Source: Actinocatenispora sp963815125 (GTDB taxonomy: Bacteria > Actinomycetota > Actinomycetes > Mycobacteriales > Micromonosporaceae). From it: a DNA stretch of 64,000 nucleotides. Location: the NCBI GenBank assembly GCA_963815125.1, contig CAWFFM010000002.1:620001-684000 (forward strand), read 5' to 3'. This document shows positions 51,139 through 59,993 of the stretch, piece after piece; position 1 is the stretch's first letter, and each line of letters begins with the position of its first letter. The notes below the pieces were generated by a model that was not told the origin of the DNA, did not search any database, and saw only the letters and a program-made list of their open reading frames with translations. The position numbers were made by a program, and so were the translations under genes.

Positions 51139-52706
51139 CGGGCTCACCGGTCCAGCCCGACGCCCCAGCGCCGACCACGGAGAGCGTCGAGGGCTCCGCG
51201 GCCCGGACCGAGACGGTACGCAGCGCCCGTAACGGCGTGATCGGCCTGTCCGGCGCGGCGGTCAGCGGACTGTTCGGCTTCCTGCTCACGGTCGTGATCA
51301 CCCGCGGATTCGGCACCGTCGGCGCGGGCGGGTTCTTCACCGTCATCGGTCTGGTCACCATCGCCGGTGCGCTGTGCTGTCTGGGTGCCGACACCGGCCT
51401 GATCTGGGCGCTGCCGCGTGACCGGGTCACGGCCGGGTCAGCCGGCCGAACCCTGATCGTCGCCCTTGTTCCGCCGGTGACGCTGTCGCTGCTGGTCGCG
51501 GTGGCCGGATCGGTCGGCGCGTCGTGGATCGCGCCAAGGCTGCTCACCGGACCTGACGCGGACGGATCCTGGTTGGTGCGCTGCGCCAGTGTGGCCCTGC
51601 CGGTGGTGGTGGTCATGGCACTGCTGTTGGCCGCGGTACGAGCACTGCGGCCGATCGGCCACTACGTCGCCGTCCAGTTCCTGCTGCTGCCTGTCGCCCG
51701 TCCGATTCTGGTCGGCGTGGTGGCGCTGACCGGAGCGTCCCTGCTGTCGGGGGTGGTGGGTTGGCTGTTGCCGGTGGCACTCGCGGCGGTGGCCTGCGGG
51801 ATGCTGCTGGTACGGCCGGTGGGCGTGCGTACCGGTCTGCTGTGGCCCGGACGGGCAGACTGGCGACGGTTCTGGACGTTCGCCGCACCACGCGCACTGT
51901 CCGCCGTCATCGACAGCGCCAGCATGTGGGTCGGGGTACTGCTCACCGCGGTGTTGGCGGGTCCGTCGGAGGCCGGAGTGTTCGGCGCGGTCGGTCGTTT
52001 CGTACTGGCCGGCCAGCTCGCCATGCAGGGGCTGCGGGTCGCGGTCGCACCCCAACTGTCGCGGTTGCTGGGCGCCGGGCGCCGGGCCGACGCCGCAGCG
52101 GTGCACCGGCAGAGCACCGGGATGGTGATCCTCCTGTCCTGGCCGGTGTATCTGCTACTGGCATTCTTCGCGCCCGGGTTTCTGCAGATATTCGGTGGCG
52201 ACTTCATCTCCGGTTCGCTCGCTTTGACGGTGCTGGCGCTGGCGATGCTGGTCAACGTGGGGCTGGGCAACGTGCAGACCCTGCTGTTGATGAGCGGTGC
52301 CAGTCGTCGGCATCTGGCCGCGACGGTGACCGGCCTGCTCGTGACGCTCGTCGGCGGTATCGCGGTGATTCCCCGGTTCGGTGCCCTCGGCGCTGCGTGC
52401 TGCTGGGCGGGCGGCATCGTCGCGGAGAACGTGATCGCCGCTCTCAGTGCCCGTCGCGTGGTCGGCCAGCCGTTGCTGTCGCCGGCGCTGATCCGCCTCG
52501 CCGCAGTGACCGGTGCCGCGGTCGGGCTGATCGGTGTCGCCGGCGCACTGCTGGCCGGCCGGGGCACCGGCGGCCTGCTGTCCGCACTGGGTGCGCTGTC
52601 CGTCGTCGTGGTGGGGTTGCTCGCCGTCCGATCGGTCCGCCGCCAGTTGTCCAGCGCCCTCGGCATCGTACGGGGCGCATCCCTCTCAACCCCTCGAAGG
52701 CGGTGA
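51135..52706 (+). CDS. MOP/MurJ-type polysaccharide flippase (Wzx-like)
   Basis: A 523-residue membrane protein with a hydrophilic N-terminus (about residues 1-25, PVQPDAPAPTTESVEG) and about fourteen hydrophobic segments. The opening NGVIGLSGAAVSGLFGFLLTVVITRGFGTVGAGGFF is the characteristic first-helix pair of oligosaccharide flippases (read in parts). It moves the undecaprenyl-linked repeat unit across the membrane for the ligase/polymerase. GTG 51135 overlaps the upstream stop. It precedes the sulfotransferase gene by 6 bp. Confidence 0.9.
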   Translation: MTGSPVQPDAPAPTTESVEGSAARTETVRSARNGVIGLSGAAVSGLFGFLLTVVITRGFGTVGAGGFFTVIGLVTIAGALCCLGADTGLIWALPRDRVTAGSAGRTLIVALVPPVTLSLLVAVAGSVGASWIAPRLLTGPDADGSWLVRCASVALPVVVVMALLLAAVRALRPIGHYVAVQFLLLPVARPILVGVVALTGASLLSGVVGWLLPVALAAVACGMLLVRPVGVRTGLLWPGRADWRRFWTFAAPRALSAVIDSASMWVGVLLTAVLAGPSEAGVFGAVGRFVLAGQLAMQGLRVAVAPQLSRLLGAGRRADAAAVHRQSTGMVILLSWPVYLLLAFFAPGFLQIFGGDFISGSLALTVLALAMLVNVGLGNVQTLLLMSGASRRHLAATVTGLLVTLVGGIAVIPRFGALGAACCWAGGIVAENVIAALSARRVVGQPLLSPALIRLAAVTGAAVGLIGVAGALLAGRGTGGLLSALGALSVVVVGLLAVRSVRRQLSSALGIVRGASLSTPRRR

Positions 52707-52712
52707 CCGCGC

Positions 52713-53612
52713 ATGGCAGCGTTGCGCGACCGGGCCAAGCTGCTGATACCCGACCAGTTCCGTACCGGCGTCAAGCAGGCCCTGGTGCGTTACGGCGAGT
52801 CCACCGCGATGCGGCGCCCGTTGCCCGATTTCCTGATCATCGGGACCAAGCGGGGAGGCACCACCTCACTGTGGAACTATCTGCTCGGCCATCCGCTGGT
52901 GCCCCGGCTGTTCCCCGCCTGGAACACGAAGACCTCGCACTATTTCGAGGAACACTGGTCGCAGGGCGAGCGCTGGTACCGATCGCATTTCCCGACGAGG
53001 CGTCAGCGGGCCATGCTGGCCCAACGGCACGGCGCACCGTGCCGGGTCGGTGAGGCGGCACCGCTGTACATGTTCCATCCGCTGGCCGCCGGCCGGGTCC
53101 GGGAGCTGATGCCCGCTGTCCGGCTGATCGTGCTGCTACGTGATCCGGTGGAGCGCGCGTATTCGCACTGGAAGGAGCGGCGGACCGAGGGCAGGGAGGA
53201 GCTGGACTTCGCTGCGGCGCTGGCTGCCGAGCCGGCCCGTACCGCCGGCGAGCGGGACCGGCTGATCGCCGATCCCCAGTACTTCAGCGAGGCCTACGAC
53301 TGGCACACCTACCGGGCCCGGGGCCGCTATCTGGAGCATCTCGAGCCGTGGCTCGAGCTCTTCGATCGTCGTCAGTTCCTTTTCGTGGCCAGCGAATCGC
53401 TGTACCAGGACCCGGCCGGTACGTACCGGCGGGTGCTGGAGTTCCTCGACCTGCCGGACCATCAGCTGGCCGACTACCAGGTGTTCAACGACCGGCGCTC
53501 GGCGCCGATGGATCCTGCGGTCCGGGCCGAACTCACCGAGTACTACCGCCCGCACAACGCGGCCCTGCAGGACCGTCTGGGGATGCGGTTCGCGTGGGCC
53601 GTCGGGGACTGA
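52713..53612 (+). CDS. PAPS-dependent sulfotransferase
   Basis: A 299-residue sulfotransferase of the Sulfotransfer_1 family. The 5'-phosphosulfate loop is IIGTKRGGTTSLWNYL (about residues 42-57), and the 3'-phosphate motif is LRDPVERAYSHW (about 144-155). A basic N-terminus and GEAAPLYMFHP in mid-protein also match. It transfers sulfate from PAPS to a hydroxyl or amine. Located directly after the flippase in the polysaccharide operon, its most likely target is the exopolysaccharide. ATG 52713 has GAAGGCGG upstream. A palindrome after the stop may be the terminator. Confidence 0.9.
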   Translation: MAALRDRAKLLIPDQFRTGVKQALVRYGESTAMRRPLPDFLIIGTKRGGTTSLWNYLLGHPLVPRLFPAWNTKTSHYFEEHWSQGERWYRSHFPTRRQRAMLAQRHGAPCRVGEAAPLYMFHPLAAGRVRELMPAVRLIVLLRDPVERAYSHWKERRTEGREELDFAAALAAEPARTAGERDRLIADPQYFSEAYDWHTYRARGRYLEHLEPWLELFDRRQFLFVASESLYQDPAGTYRRVLEFLDLPDHQLADYQVFNDRRSAPMDPAVRAELTEYYRPHNAALQDRLGMRFAWAVGD

Positions 53613-53622
53613 GATCGGTGCC

Positions 53623-53638
53623 GCGGGTGCGCACCCGC
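53623..53638. terminator. Palindromic hairpin between convergent sulfotransferase and APH-like genes
   Basis: GCGGGTGC (53623-53630) directly followed by GCACCCGC (53631-53638) is a 16-base perfect palindrome in the 65-bp convergent gap. It may terminate in both directions. Confidence 0.5.
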
Positions 53639-53677
53639 CGGCCGGGGCCGACCGGACGGGTGCCTGCCGGCGCGTGG

Positions 53678-54970
53678 TCAGATCGCGTCCGGTTTGCCGA
53701 GCCGGTACTCCAGCAGGTCCAACAGGGCCGGATGCAACTGCTCGTTCCACCCGGCATCACCGGAGGCGAGCCGCCAGGTGCGCAGCCACAGTTCGATCAG
53801 GTACGCGTCCAGGACCGCCTCCTGCGCGCGCGGATCGAGGCCGAGCGCGGGGCCGTGCTGGGACAACGCTTCGGCAGCCCGGTCGGCAGCCAGCTGCACC
53901 GGCGATCGGGCGAGGGTCAGTGCCCGCTGGAAGGCGTGATGGGCCAGGTCGAACCCGACTGGTGCGTCGGTGCCGCTGTGTTCCCAGTCCCAGGCGACGA
54001 GCCGTCTGCGGTGCACCCCCAGGTTCCAGGGCACCCAGTCACCGTGCCAGGCCCCGAACTCCAGCTCGGTGTCCCGGTGGGTCAGGCGCAGCGCCCGTAC
54101 GGCCTGTACGGCCCGCTGCGCCGGCTGGCAGCCCTGCTCGAGAGCCTGACGGGCACGGTCGGTCAGGTCGCTGAGGAAGCTCGAGGTGCCGAGCGCCATC
54201 CGGTCCGCCGGCCCTGCGCCGCGCCGCGCGATCGCGAGTATCGCCGCCGGGTATGGCCACGAAGACCGGGGCACCCGCCGGATGTCAGCCGGCAGCGGTG
54301 CGACCACAGCGATGCTACGACCGGCCCAGTCACCGCCGTGACGCAGTCGGGGCACGATCGGATGTTCCCCAGATCCCTCATGCGCCACAGTGGACAGTGC
54401 GGCCATCTCGGCCCGGACCAGTGCGCGGGTCGCGGGGTTCCATCCCACCTTCGCATAGCCCCGGGGCCGACCGGACCGGTCGAACAGCTGGACGGTGGGC
54501 TTGTGGTTGGGGTCCGGTGGCCGTACGCCGATCGCCGCCTGCAATGCACCATCGCCGAGTGCCTCGGCCAGATGGTGGACCACGAACACGTTTCGGGTGT
54601 CTACATCGGATGCTGCTTGCACCGTGAGCACCGGGCACAGCGGCAGTTGCGCCACCCCGGCCCGGGCCAGCACACCCAGCGCCTGGCGGGTGAGCCGGGT
54701 ACCGAGCCCACGCAGCGCGTTGTAGGACAGCACCGATGCGGCCGTGACCCGTGGCGATCCCAACGGCAACAGGAATCTGGCCCGCGCAACGTCGGGCAGT
54801 ACCGCGAACCGGGCGACCGTACGCCACTGGTCCGTCGGGGCCCGTCCATGGGACAGGGACAGCCGGATCTGCGCGCTGTCGAACAGTGCGCGGCTCACCC
54901 AACCCAGGCCATCGTCGCGCAGCCGTGGATCGTCCCCCGCGTCACCTCGACCACCTGTCGGCACCGTCAT
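53678..54970 (-). CDS. Aminoglycoside-phosphotransferase-fold kinase
   Basis: A 430-residue kinase-like protein. Residues about 225-330 form an APH-type fold. The catalytic motif is AWHGDWVPWNLGVH (about residues 320-333), with the metal-binding WDWEHSGTDAPVGFDLAHH following. A long N-terminal extension (about 1-140) with FAVLPDVARARFLLPLG appears specific to this group. The family phosphorylates small molecules such as sugars, choline or antibiotics. Its position inside the polysaccharide locus suggests sugar-precursor or phosphate-decoration chemistry, not drug resistance. ATG 54970 has GAGGAGAGG upstream. It is divergent from the WecG/TagA gene. Confidence 0.82.
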   Translation of the reverse strand: MTVPTGGRGDAGDDPRLRDDGLGWVSRALFDSAQIRLSLSHGRAPTDQWRTVARFAVLPDVARARFLLPLGSPRVTAASVLSYNALRGLGTRLTRQALGVLARAGVAQLPLCPVLTVQAASDVDTRNVFVVHHLAEALGDGALQAAIGVRPPDPNHKPTVQLFDRSGRPRGYAKVGWNPATRALVRAEMAALSTVAHEGSGEHPIVPRLRHGGDWAGRSIAVVAPLPADIRRVPRSSWPYPAAILAIARRGAGPADRMALGTSSFLSDLTDRARQALEQGCQPAQRAVQAVRALRLTHRDTELEFGAWHGDWVPWNLGVHRRRLVAWDWEHSGTDAPVGFDLAHHAFQRALTLARSPVQLAADRAAEALSQHGPALGLDPRAQEAVLDAYLIELWLRTWRLASGDAGWNEQLHPALLDLLEYRLGKPDAI

Positions 54971-55001
54971 ACCCCTCTCCTCATCCCCTCCGGAGACCAC
55001 G

Positions 55002-55751
55002 ATGGCCTCACCGCAACGCGTCCACATCGGCGGTACGCCCGTCGACCTGTGCAGCCAGCAGGAATTCGTCGATCTGACCACCCACTGGGCACGTGCGGGC
55101 CGTCGTGCCACCGTGGTGGGTATCAACGCCCATGTGGTGAACATGTGCGCCAGGGACGCCGCGTTCGCCGCGGCGGTCGCCAGTGCGGATCTCAACTTCC
55201 CGGACGGCCAGTCGGTCGTGTGGGCGGCGTCGCTGCTCGGGTACCGGCCACAGGGCCGGGTGCCGCTGACCCATCTGACCGCAGCGATGTGCGGTGCGTG
55301 GGCCGGTGCGGACCTGCCCGTCTATCTGCTCGGTTCCCGGCCCGGGGTGGCGGCCCGCGCGGCCGGTCGCCTGACCGTCGAGCACGGGTTGCGGGTGGTG
55401 GGCGTACACGACGGCTACTTCGATGAGGCCGGGGAGCAGGCACTGATCGCCGAGATCAATCGCAGCGGGGCGGCGATCCTGCTGGTCGGTCTGGGCAATC
55501 CACGCCAGGAGGTGTGGCTGGCCCGGCATCGCGGCGATCTTGCACCGGCGGTCGCCCTGACCTGTGGCGGCTGGCTGGACTGGACTGCGGGGGAACGGCG
55601 CAGCTGCCCCCGGTGGATCTACCGGTTCGGCCTGGAGTGGGCCTACCGGCTCGCGCAGGAGCCCAGACGGCTGTTCACCCGTTACGTACTGGGCAATCCG
55701 CGGTTCCTCTACCGTGTGGTGCGCGCCGGTACCGGCGACGGTCATCAGTAG
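55002..55751 (+). CDS. WecG/TagA/CpsF family glycosyltransferase
   Basis: A 249-residue GT26 enzyme. The domain starts with VHIGGTPVDLCSQQEFVDLT, and later shows LNFPDGQSVVW (family motif PDGxGxVW), VYLLGSRPGVAARAAG, VGVHDGYF, and GLGNPRQEVWLARH, the invariant GxGxPKQExW region. It transfers a sugar (often N-acetylmannosamine or ManNAcA) to a lipid-linked acceptor, giving the second sugar of a repeat unit. ATG 55002 has CGGAG 7 bases upstream. Its last 7 bases overlap the convergent sugar-transferase gene. Confidence 0.9.
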   Translation: MASPQRVHIGGTPVDLCSQQEFVDLTTHWARAGRRATVVGINAHVVNMCARDAAFAAAVASADLNFPDGQSVVWAASLLGYRPQGRVPLTHLTAAMCGAWAGADLPVYLLGSRPGVAARAAGRLTVEHGLRVVGVHDGYFDEAGEQALIAEINRSGAAILLVGLGNPRQEVWLARHRGDLAPAVALTCGGWLDWTAGERRSCPRWIYRFGLEWAYRLAQEPRRLFTRYVLGNPRFLYRVVRAGTGDGHQ

Positions 55752-57289
55752 GCGCCGGCGCTGCGCAGCACGGCGGTGGCGGTGCGCAGCAGGATCACCA
55801 GGTCCAGCGACAGTGACCAGTTCTCCACGTACCGCAGGTCCAGCCGGATGGCGTCCTCCCAGGACAGGTCGGAGCGGCCGGAAACCTGCCACAGCCCGGT
55901 CATGCCGGGTTTGACGACCAGGCGCCGCCGCATGTCGGCGGGGTAGCGGGCCACCTCCGCCGGCAGCGGTGGTCGCGGCCCGACCAGCGACATGTGTCCG
56001 GCCAGGACGTTGAACAGCTGCGGAAGTTCGTCCAGGGAGAACCGGCGGATGATCCGCCCGGCAGGGGTGATCCGAGGGTCGTCGTGCATCTTGAACAGCA
56101 CGTGGTCCGGTTGGGTGGCCTGGCCGCGCAGGGCGGCGAGCCGCTGCTCAGCGTCGGTGTACATGGTGCGCAGCTTGTAGATGTGGAACGTCCGGCCGTC
56201 GCGGCCGACCCGCAGCTGGCGGAACAGTGCCGGGCCGGCCGAGGTGCTCCGGATCCAGACCGCCAACGCCACCATCAACGGCAGGAAGAGCACCGTCAGC
56301 AGGCTGCCGACGCATCGGTCGACCAGTGCCTTGGCCACCCTCCGGGTACCCCGTAGCCGGGGATGGGTGACCTGCAACATGGGCAGTCCGTCGACCGGCC
56401 GTACGGTGATCCGGTCACCGGACACGTCCATCAGCGTGCTGGCCACGATCATCTCGACCTTGTCGTCCTCCACGTGCCAGGCCAGCCGGCGAAGCGCGGG
56501 TCCGTCCAGCTCCGGGCAGGACAGCACGATCAGCACATCGGCGTTGGCGGCCTCGACCGCCAGAGCGGCGTCGTCGAAGCTGCCGTAGACCGGGACGGTG
56601 CCGCCGGGTACGACGAGCCGCCCGTCGTCCATGGTGAGACCGCCGTTGCTGTTGAGACCGGTCAGCGGTACACAGGCGCCGACCACGCACATCCCGTGGA
56701 AACGCTCGCGGCTGAGCTGTCGGCACAGGTCAGCGACGGCACGGACATGCCCGACCACCACGACCCGGCGCAACCAGCGGCCCCGTGCGCGACCCGCGTG
56801 CAGTCCGCGGCGCAGCAGGAACCGGACCAGGATGGTACCGGTGACGGTCAGCGCGAGGGTGCTGACGACATAGCCCCGCGACAGGCCGAGTTTGCCGACG
56901 TAGGCCACCAGCGCCACCACCGCGGCGAATGCCAGGCTGGAACGGAAGACCCGTTCGTACTCCGCGGTGCCGACGAACAGCTGCCTGCTGTCGTAGCACT
57001 GGTTCCCGGCGAGGACGAGCAGCCAGCCGATCGGCAGCGCGCAACTGGCGATGAGGTGCAACGCGTCGGCGTGTGCCGGCGCGCCGAAGACCACGCTCAG
57101 CGCGGTCAGCACCGCCACGGTCGCGGCCAGCCCGTCGAGCAGCAGGAGCCCGGTGACGTACCAGGTCTGCCAGGCGTGCCCGGCGGCGCGTGGCGGTCGG
57201 GTCGGGTACGGCGGGGCGGTGGCGGATCGCGGCGTATGGACGGGAGCAGGATCCCGGACTCGGTCCGGGATCACGAATTCCGCCACCAT
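55745..57289 (-). CDS. Initiating polyprenyl-phosphate sugar-1-phosphate transferase (WcaJ/CpsE-like)
   Basis: A 514-residue membrane enzyme. After a proline-rich N-terminus there are four to five hydrophobic helices (about 40-175) and a CoA-like Rossmann segment, then the catalytic sugar-transferase domain (about 320-514). It carries KALVDRCVGSLLTVLFLPLM, the RTSAG-type stretch STSAGPALFRQLRVG, FHIYKLRTMYTDAEQRLAAL, SLDELPQLFNVLAGHMSLVGPRP and KPGMTGLWQVSGRS. It starts the repeat unit by moving a sugar-1-phosphate onto undecaprenyl phosphate. ATG 57289 follows AAGGAG. It is on the opposite strand to the assembly genes, so it may be separately regulated. Confidence 0.93.
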   Translation of the reverse strand: MVAEFVIPDRVRDPAPVHTPRSATAPPYPTRPPRAAGHAWQTWYVTGLLLLDGLAATVAVLTALSVVFGAPAHADALHLIASCALPIGWLLVLAGNQCYDSRQLFVGTAEYERVFRSSLAFAAVVALVAYVGKLGLSRGYVVSTLALTVTGTILVRFLLRRGLHAGRARGRWLRRVVVVGHVRAVADLCRQLSRERFHGMCVVGACVPLTGLNSNGGLTMDDGRLVVPGGTVPVYGSFDDAALAVEAANADVLIVLSCPELDGPALRRLAWHVEDDKVEMIVASTLMDVSGDRITVRPVDGLPMLQVTHPRLRGTRRVAKALVDRCVGSLLTVLFLPLMVALAVWIRSTSAGPALFRQLRVGRDGRTFHIYKLRTMYTDAEQRLAALRGQATQPDHVLFKMHDDPRITPAGRIIRRFSLDELPQLFNVLAGHMSLVGPRPPLPAEVARYPADMRRRLVVKPGMTGLWQVSGRSDLSWEDAIRLDLRYVENWSLSLDLVILLRTATAVLRSAGAY

Positions 57290-57537
57290 ATGTTCTCCTT
57301 GTCCGCTATGCCCGAGCGTGAGGACGGACGGAGCGTCCGGGATCTGTAGCGCAACGTGGTCGAATCGTACGCAATCCGTGCGCCGAACCCAAACGTCATG
57401 AGCAGGTTCTGACCGAACGGTGGAGGCGGCGGCTACGTATCGGCGAGCCCGTCCGGGTCCGAGTGCCCCGATATGCGCCGATCGGCGTGCGGTGGTTGCT
57501 GATCAGGCGAGCAACTGACGTTCCGGCGGGGCAGGGA
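57290..57537. other. Intergenic region upstream of the sugar transferase gene
   Basis: About 248 bp between the WYL regulator stop and the sugar-transferase start, both on the minus strand. It should contain the transferase promoter. Dyads are short (for example GGACG/CGTCC near 57325-57350), and I see no credible gene or strong terminator. Confidence 0.4.
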
Positions 57538-58500
57538 TCACCGCGGCCCGTATTGCGCGGCGACAGCCCGGGCCTGCGCCGCGATCCGGGACCGCAGCGT
57601 GGCTGGCGCGAGGACCTCCACCGTCGGCCCGAGCCCCAGCAGTGCACTGCAGGCCCAGCGCTCGCCCTCGAAGGGCACCGTCAGCTCCACCGGATCCTCG
57701 GTGCCGGCCACGTCGACGAGATGCTGCCCGGTGACCGCCACCAGGCGGCGAAGCCGGGGTAGCGCGTCCGCCGACACCCGGACCGTGACATCGACGAGCC
57801 GGTGACTGGTCTCCAGTTCGTGCCGGGCCTCCCGCCATGCTTCGGCCAGATCGAACCCCGGTGGTCGGTGTGCCGGTTCGTCGAGTGCGGTGACGGCGAC
57901 GATCCGGGACACCCGGTAGGTACGGCGCAAGTTCTCCCGGAGAGCCACCAGGTACCAGTCGCCGGAGGCGAGTACCAGCCCGAGCGGGTCCACCCGACGT
58001 TCGCCGACGACGCCACCCCGGGCATAGCTGATCATGACCCGCCGGTCCCGCCAGAGTGCCTCGGCCAGCGTCGCCAACTGCGGTGCCGGTTCGGCCGTGC
58101 CGTACCAGCGCACCGTGTCCAGGTGGAAGCGCTGCGCGGCCCGATCGGCTTCCGCACGTGCCTCACCGGTCAGCGCGGCCCACAGCTTGCGCTGGGCGGT
58201 GTCGAGTCGAGCGGTCAGGCCGAGCTGCTCGGCCGGTCCGGCCAACCCCAGAAAGGCCAGCGCCTGGGCCTCCTGGACGCCCAGTCCGGTCAGTCGGGTG
58301 CGGTAGCCGCCGGCCAGCCGGTAGCCACCGGCCGGTCCACGCACCGATCGAACCGGTACTCCGGCCGCGGCCAGTGCCTCCATGTCGCGCTGCACGGTCC
58401 GTTCGCTGACCTCCAACCGCGCGGCAAGCTCCCGGGCGCCGACCTGGCCGCGAACCTGCAGGTAGAGCAGTAGAGAGAGCAACCGTGAGGCGCGCACCAC
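57538..58500 (-). CDS. WYL domain transcriptional regulator (YafY/DeoR-HTH type)
   Basis: A 320-residue regulator. The N-terminal HTH is RLLSLLLYLQVRGQVGARELAARLEVSERTVQRD (read in parts; about residues 5-40), followed by GGYRLAGGYRTRLTG, the usual wing region. The WYL domain lies at about 140-215 (RRVMISYARGG, VDPLGLVLASGDWYLVAL) and a C-terminal WCX-like extension ends the protein. WYL domains sense nucleotide or nucleic-acid ligands. It diverges from the VOC gene 56 bp away, which is its likely target. GTG at 58500 lacks a ribosome binding site, so the mRNA may be leaderless. Confidence 0.9.
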   Translation of the reverse strand: MVRASRLLSLLLYLQVRGQVGARELAARLEVSERTVQRDMEALAAAGVPVRSVRGPAGGYRLAGGYRTRLTGLGVQEAQALAFLGLAGPAEQLGLTARLDTAQRKLWAALTGEARAEADRAAQRFHLDTVRWYGTAEPAPQLATLAEALWRDRRVMISYARGGVVGERRVDPLGLVLASGDWYLVALRENLRRTYRVSRIVAVTALDEPAHRPPGFDLAEAWREARHELETSHRLVDVTVRVSADALPRLRRLVAVTGQHLVDVAGTEDPVELTVPFEGERWACSALLGLGPTVEVLAPATLRSRIAAQARAVAAQYGPR

Positions 58501-58556
58501 GGTAGTTTCGCACGTACCCGACAGGGACTGACGGGTATCTGGGCAAGGCTTGCCGG

Positions 58557-58961
58557 ATGACGACAGCGAACAGTGAGCCGGCCCCGGGCGGCACGGCGAC
58601 TCTCATCATGACCAACATCGACTGCCCGGATCCGGTGGAGCTCGCCGCGTTCTACGGTGCGGTGCTCGGCTGGCAGATCACCCACAGCCAGGACGAGTAC
58701 GCGATGATCAGCGACGGCCACACCTCGATCGGCTTCGGCCGGGTCGAGGGTTACGTCCCGCCTCAGTGGCCCGACACCTCCGGGACAAAGCGGTACCACC
58801 TGGATCTCTACGTCGACGACCTGACCCGGGCCGAGGCGGCGTACCACGGCCTGGGCGCCACGACCCCCCAGTTCCAGCCAGGTGCGGGCCGCTGGCGGGT
58901 ACTACTGGATCCGGCCGGTCACCCGTTCTGCCTGTGTCCCCGGCCTGCTGCCGACGGCTGA
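58557..58961 (+). CDS. Single-domain VOC/glyoxalase-like protein
   Basis: A 134-residue VOC protein. IDCPDPVELAAFYGAVLGWQI (read in parts; about residues 20-40) is the domain opening, followed by YAMISDGHTSIGFG, then YHLDLYVDDLTRAEAAYHGLGA (about 80) and the closing WRVLLDPAGHPFCLCP. Metal ligands cannot be assigned with confidence. Divergent from the WYL regulator, it is probably its regulated gene. ATG 58557 has AAGG upstream. Proteins of this type take part in stress or antibiotic tolerance in many actinomycetes, but the role here is open. Confidence 0.88.
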   Translation: MTTANSEPAPGGTATLIMTNIDCPDPVELAAFYGAVLGWQITHSQDEYAMISDGHTSIGFGRVEGYVPPQWPDTSGTKRYHLDLYVDDLTRAEAAYHGLGATTPQFQPGAGRWRVLLDPAGHPFCLCPRPAADG

Positions 58962-59046
58962 GCCGGTTCTCGCCCGGCACCCGGTCAGGGGCCTGGTGTC
59001 GGGCCGGGACCTGCTCACCGCACGACTGTCGGGACCGTGCCCTGCT

Positions 59047-59271
59047 TCACGTCAAGGATCGATCCGGGGCGCGGTCCGGTACGGATCCGGCCTCCGGTGG
59101 TGTGTGCCGCTCCGCCGTACGCCGTGCCGGGTGGGCTTGCTGCGGTGAGACGGCGGCCGCCAGCAGCGAGCGGATCTGCTGGAGACGGTCGTTGGCCTCG
59201 ATGAGCACCGTGGCGGTGCCGGGGCCGGTCGCCTCACGTAGCACTGGAGGTATGGAAGTGCCCTCACCCAT
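59047..59271 (-). CDS. Small hypothetical protein
   Basis: A 74-residue candidate starting at ATG 59271 with AGGGGAG 7 bases upstream. The predicted protein has a short helical part (ATVLIEANDRLQQIRSLLAAA, about residues 20-40) and a Pro/Arg-rich disordered tail. I do not recognise a family. It is the only open frame in this gene-poor stretch with a good ribosome binding site. It may be real or a spurious frame in high-GC DNA. Confidence 0.4.
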   Translation of the reverse strand: MGEGTSIPPVLREATGPGTATVLIEANDRLQQIRSLLAAAVSPQQAHPARRTAERHTPPEAGSVPDRAPDRSLT

Positions 59272-59993
59272 CACGTTCTCCCCTGTGGTGGCCGCAAGCG
59301 TCGTGACTGCGTGACGCGGTCGTCCGATCCGGGCCGGTGTGTCGGGCAATGAGTTGGCCTCGGTGCGGAAGGCCCCCGCGTCGGAAGATGGCCGGACTGT
59401 TGCGGTGTGCGTCCCCATTGGCTGTCGTCACCGTTGGTCTAGGTTGTGCCGGCTCACAGTATCTCGTCCCTTGCCATGTGTTGCGACCGGTGGCACTCTC
59501 TGTGTCGTCGGAAAGCCCCTGCCGATCGACTGGCGAGTGTCACGCTGCTGGTCTGTCGGCCTATCGCTCCTGTGTCCTGCGGGGGATGTCATGGGATCGC
59601 GCACCGTGTTGAGGCGGCGGACCTGTCCCGTTCGGCTGCCCTTGGCCGCTGTATACCGCAGTGTGCGCATAGGTGATTCGTGTGACATCACTCCCCTACA
59701 GGCCGAAGGTAAGGGACCTGACCCGTAACTGGCATGTAACTATTTGCGTTGTGCATGTTGCAGAAGGCCATGACGCCCATCCTCCCGTGACGCTCGCACT
59801 GCCCCGAACCCTACTGGCGCCGTCCACCTGCGGCCCCCATCACGGCCGGTCCGATCGTCTCCGGCCAACATCGCGCGTACGCCCGGAACGCGACGTGGCG
59901 ACCACCGGCACCACCAGGCGCGCACCGCGCGTGGTGGCGCGAAGCGTTCAACGGCTGTCGGACGCTGTCCGCGCCGCCAGAGGAGAGGCAACC
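59272..59993. other. Gene-poor region of about 720 bp before the LuxR-type gene
   Basis: No convincing gene. Base composition dips, especially at about 59430-59770, with long T-rich runs. A frame from 59339 to 59728 is open but lacks a ribosome binding site and resembles nothing I know. Near the end is a direct repeat GTAACT (59725-59730 and 59736-59741) at 11-bp spacing. The region is probably the long leader or promoter of the LuxR-type gene, whose ribosome binding site is AGAGGAGAGG. Confidence 0.45.

Noticed and set aside
59339..59728. Open frame of 129 codons in the gene-poor region
   Set aside because: No ribosome binding site at its GTG, irregular composition and no family resemblance.
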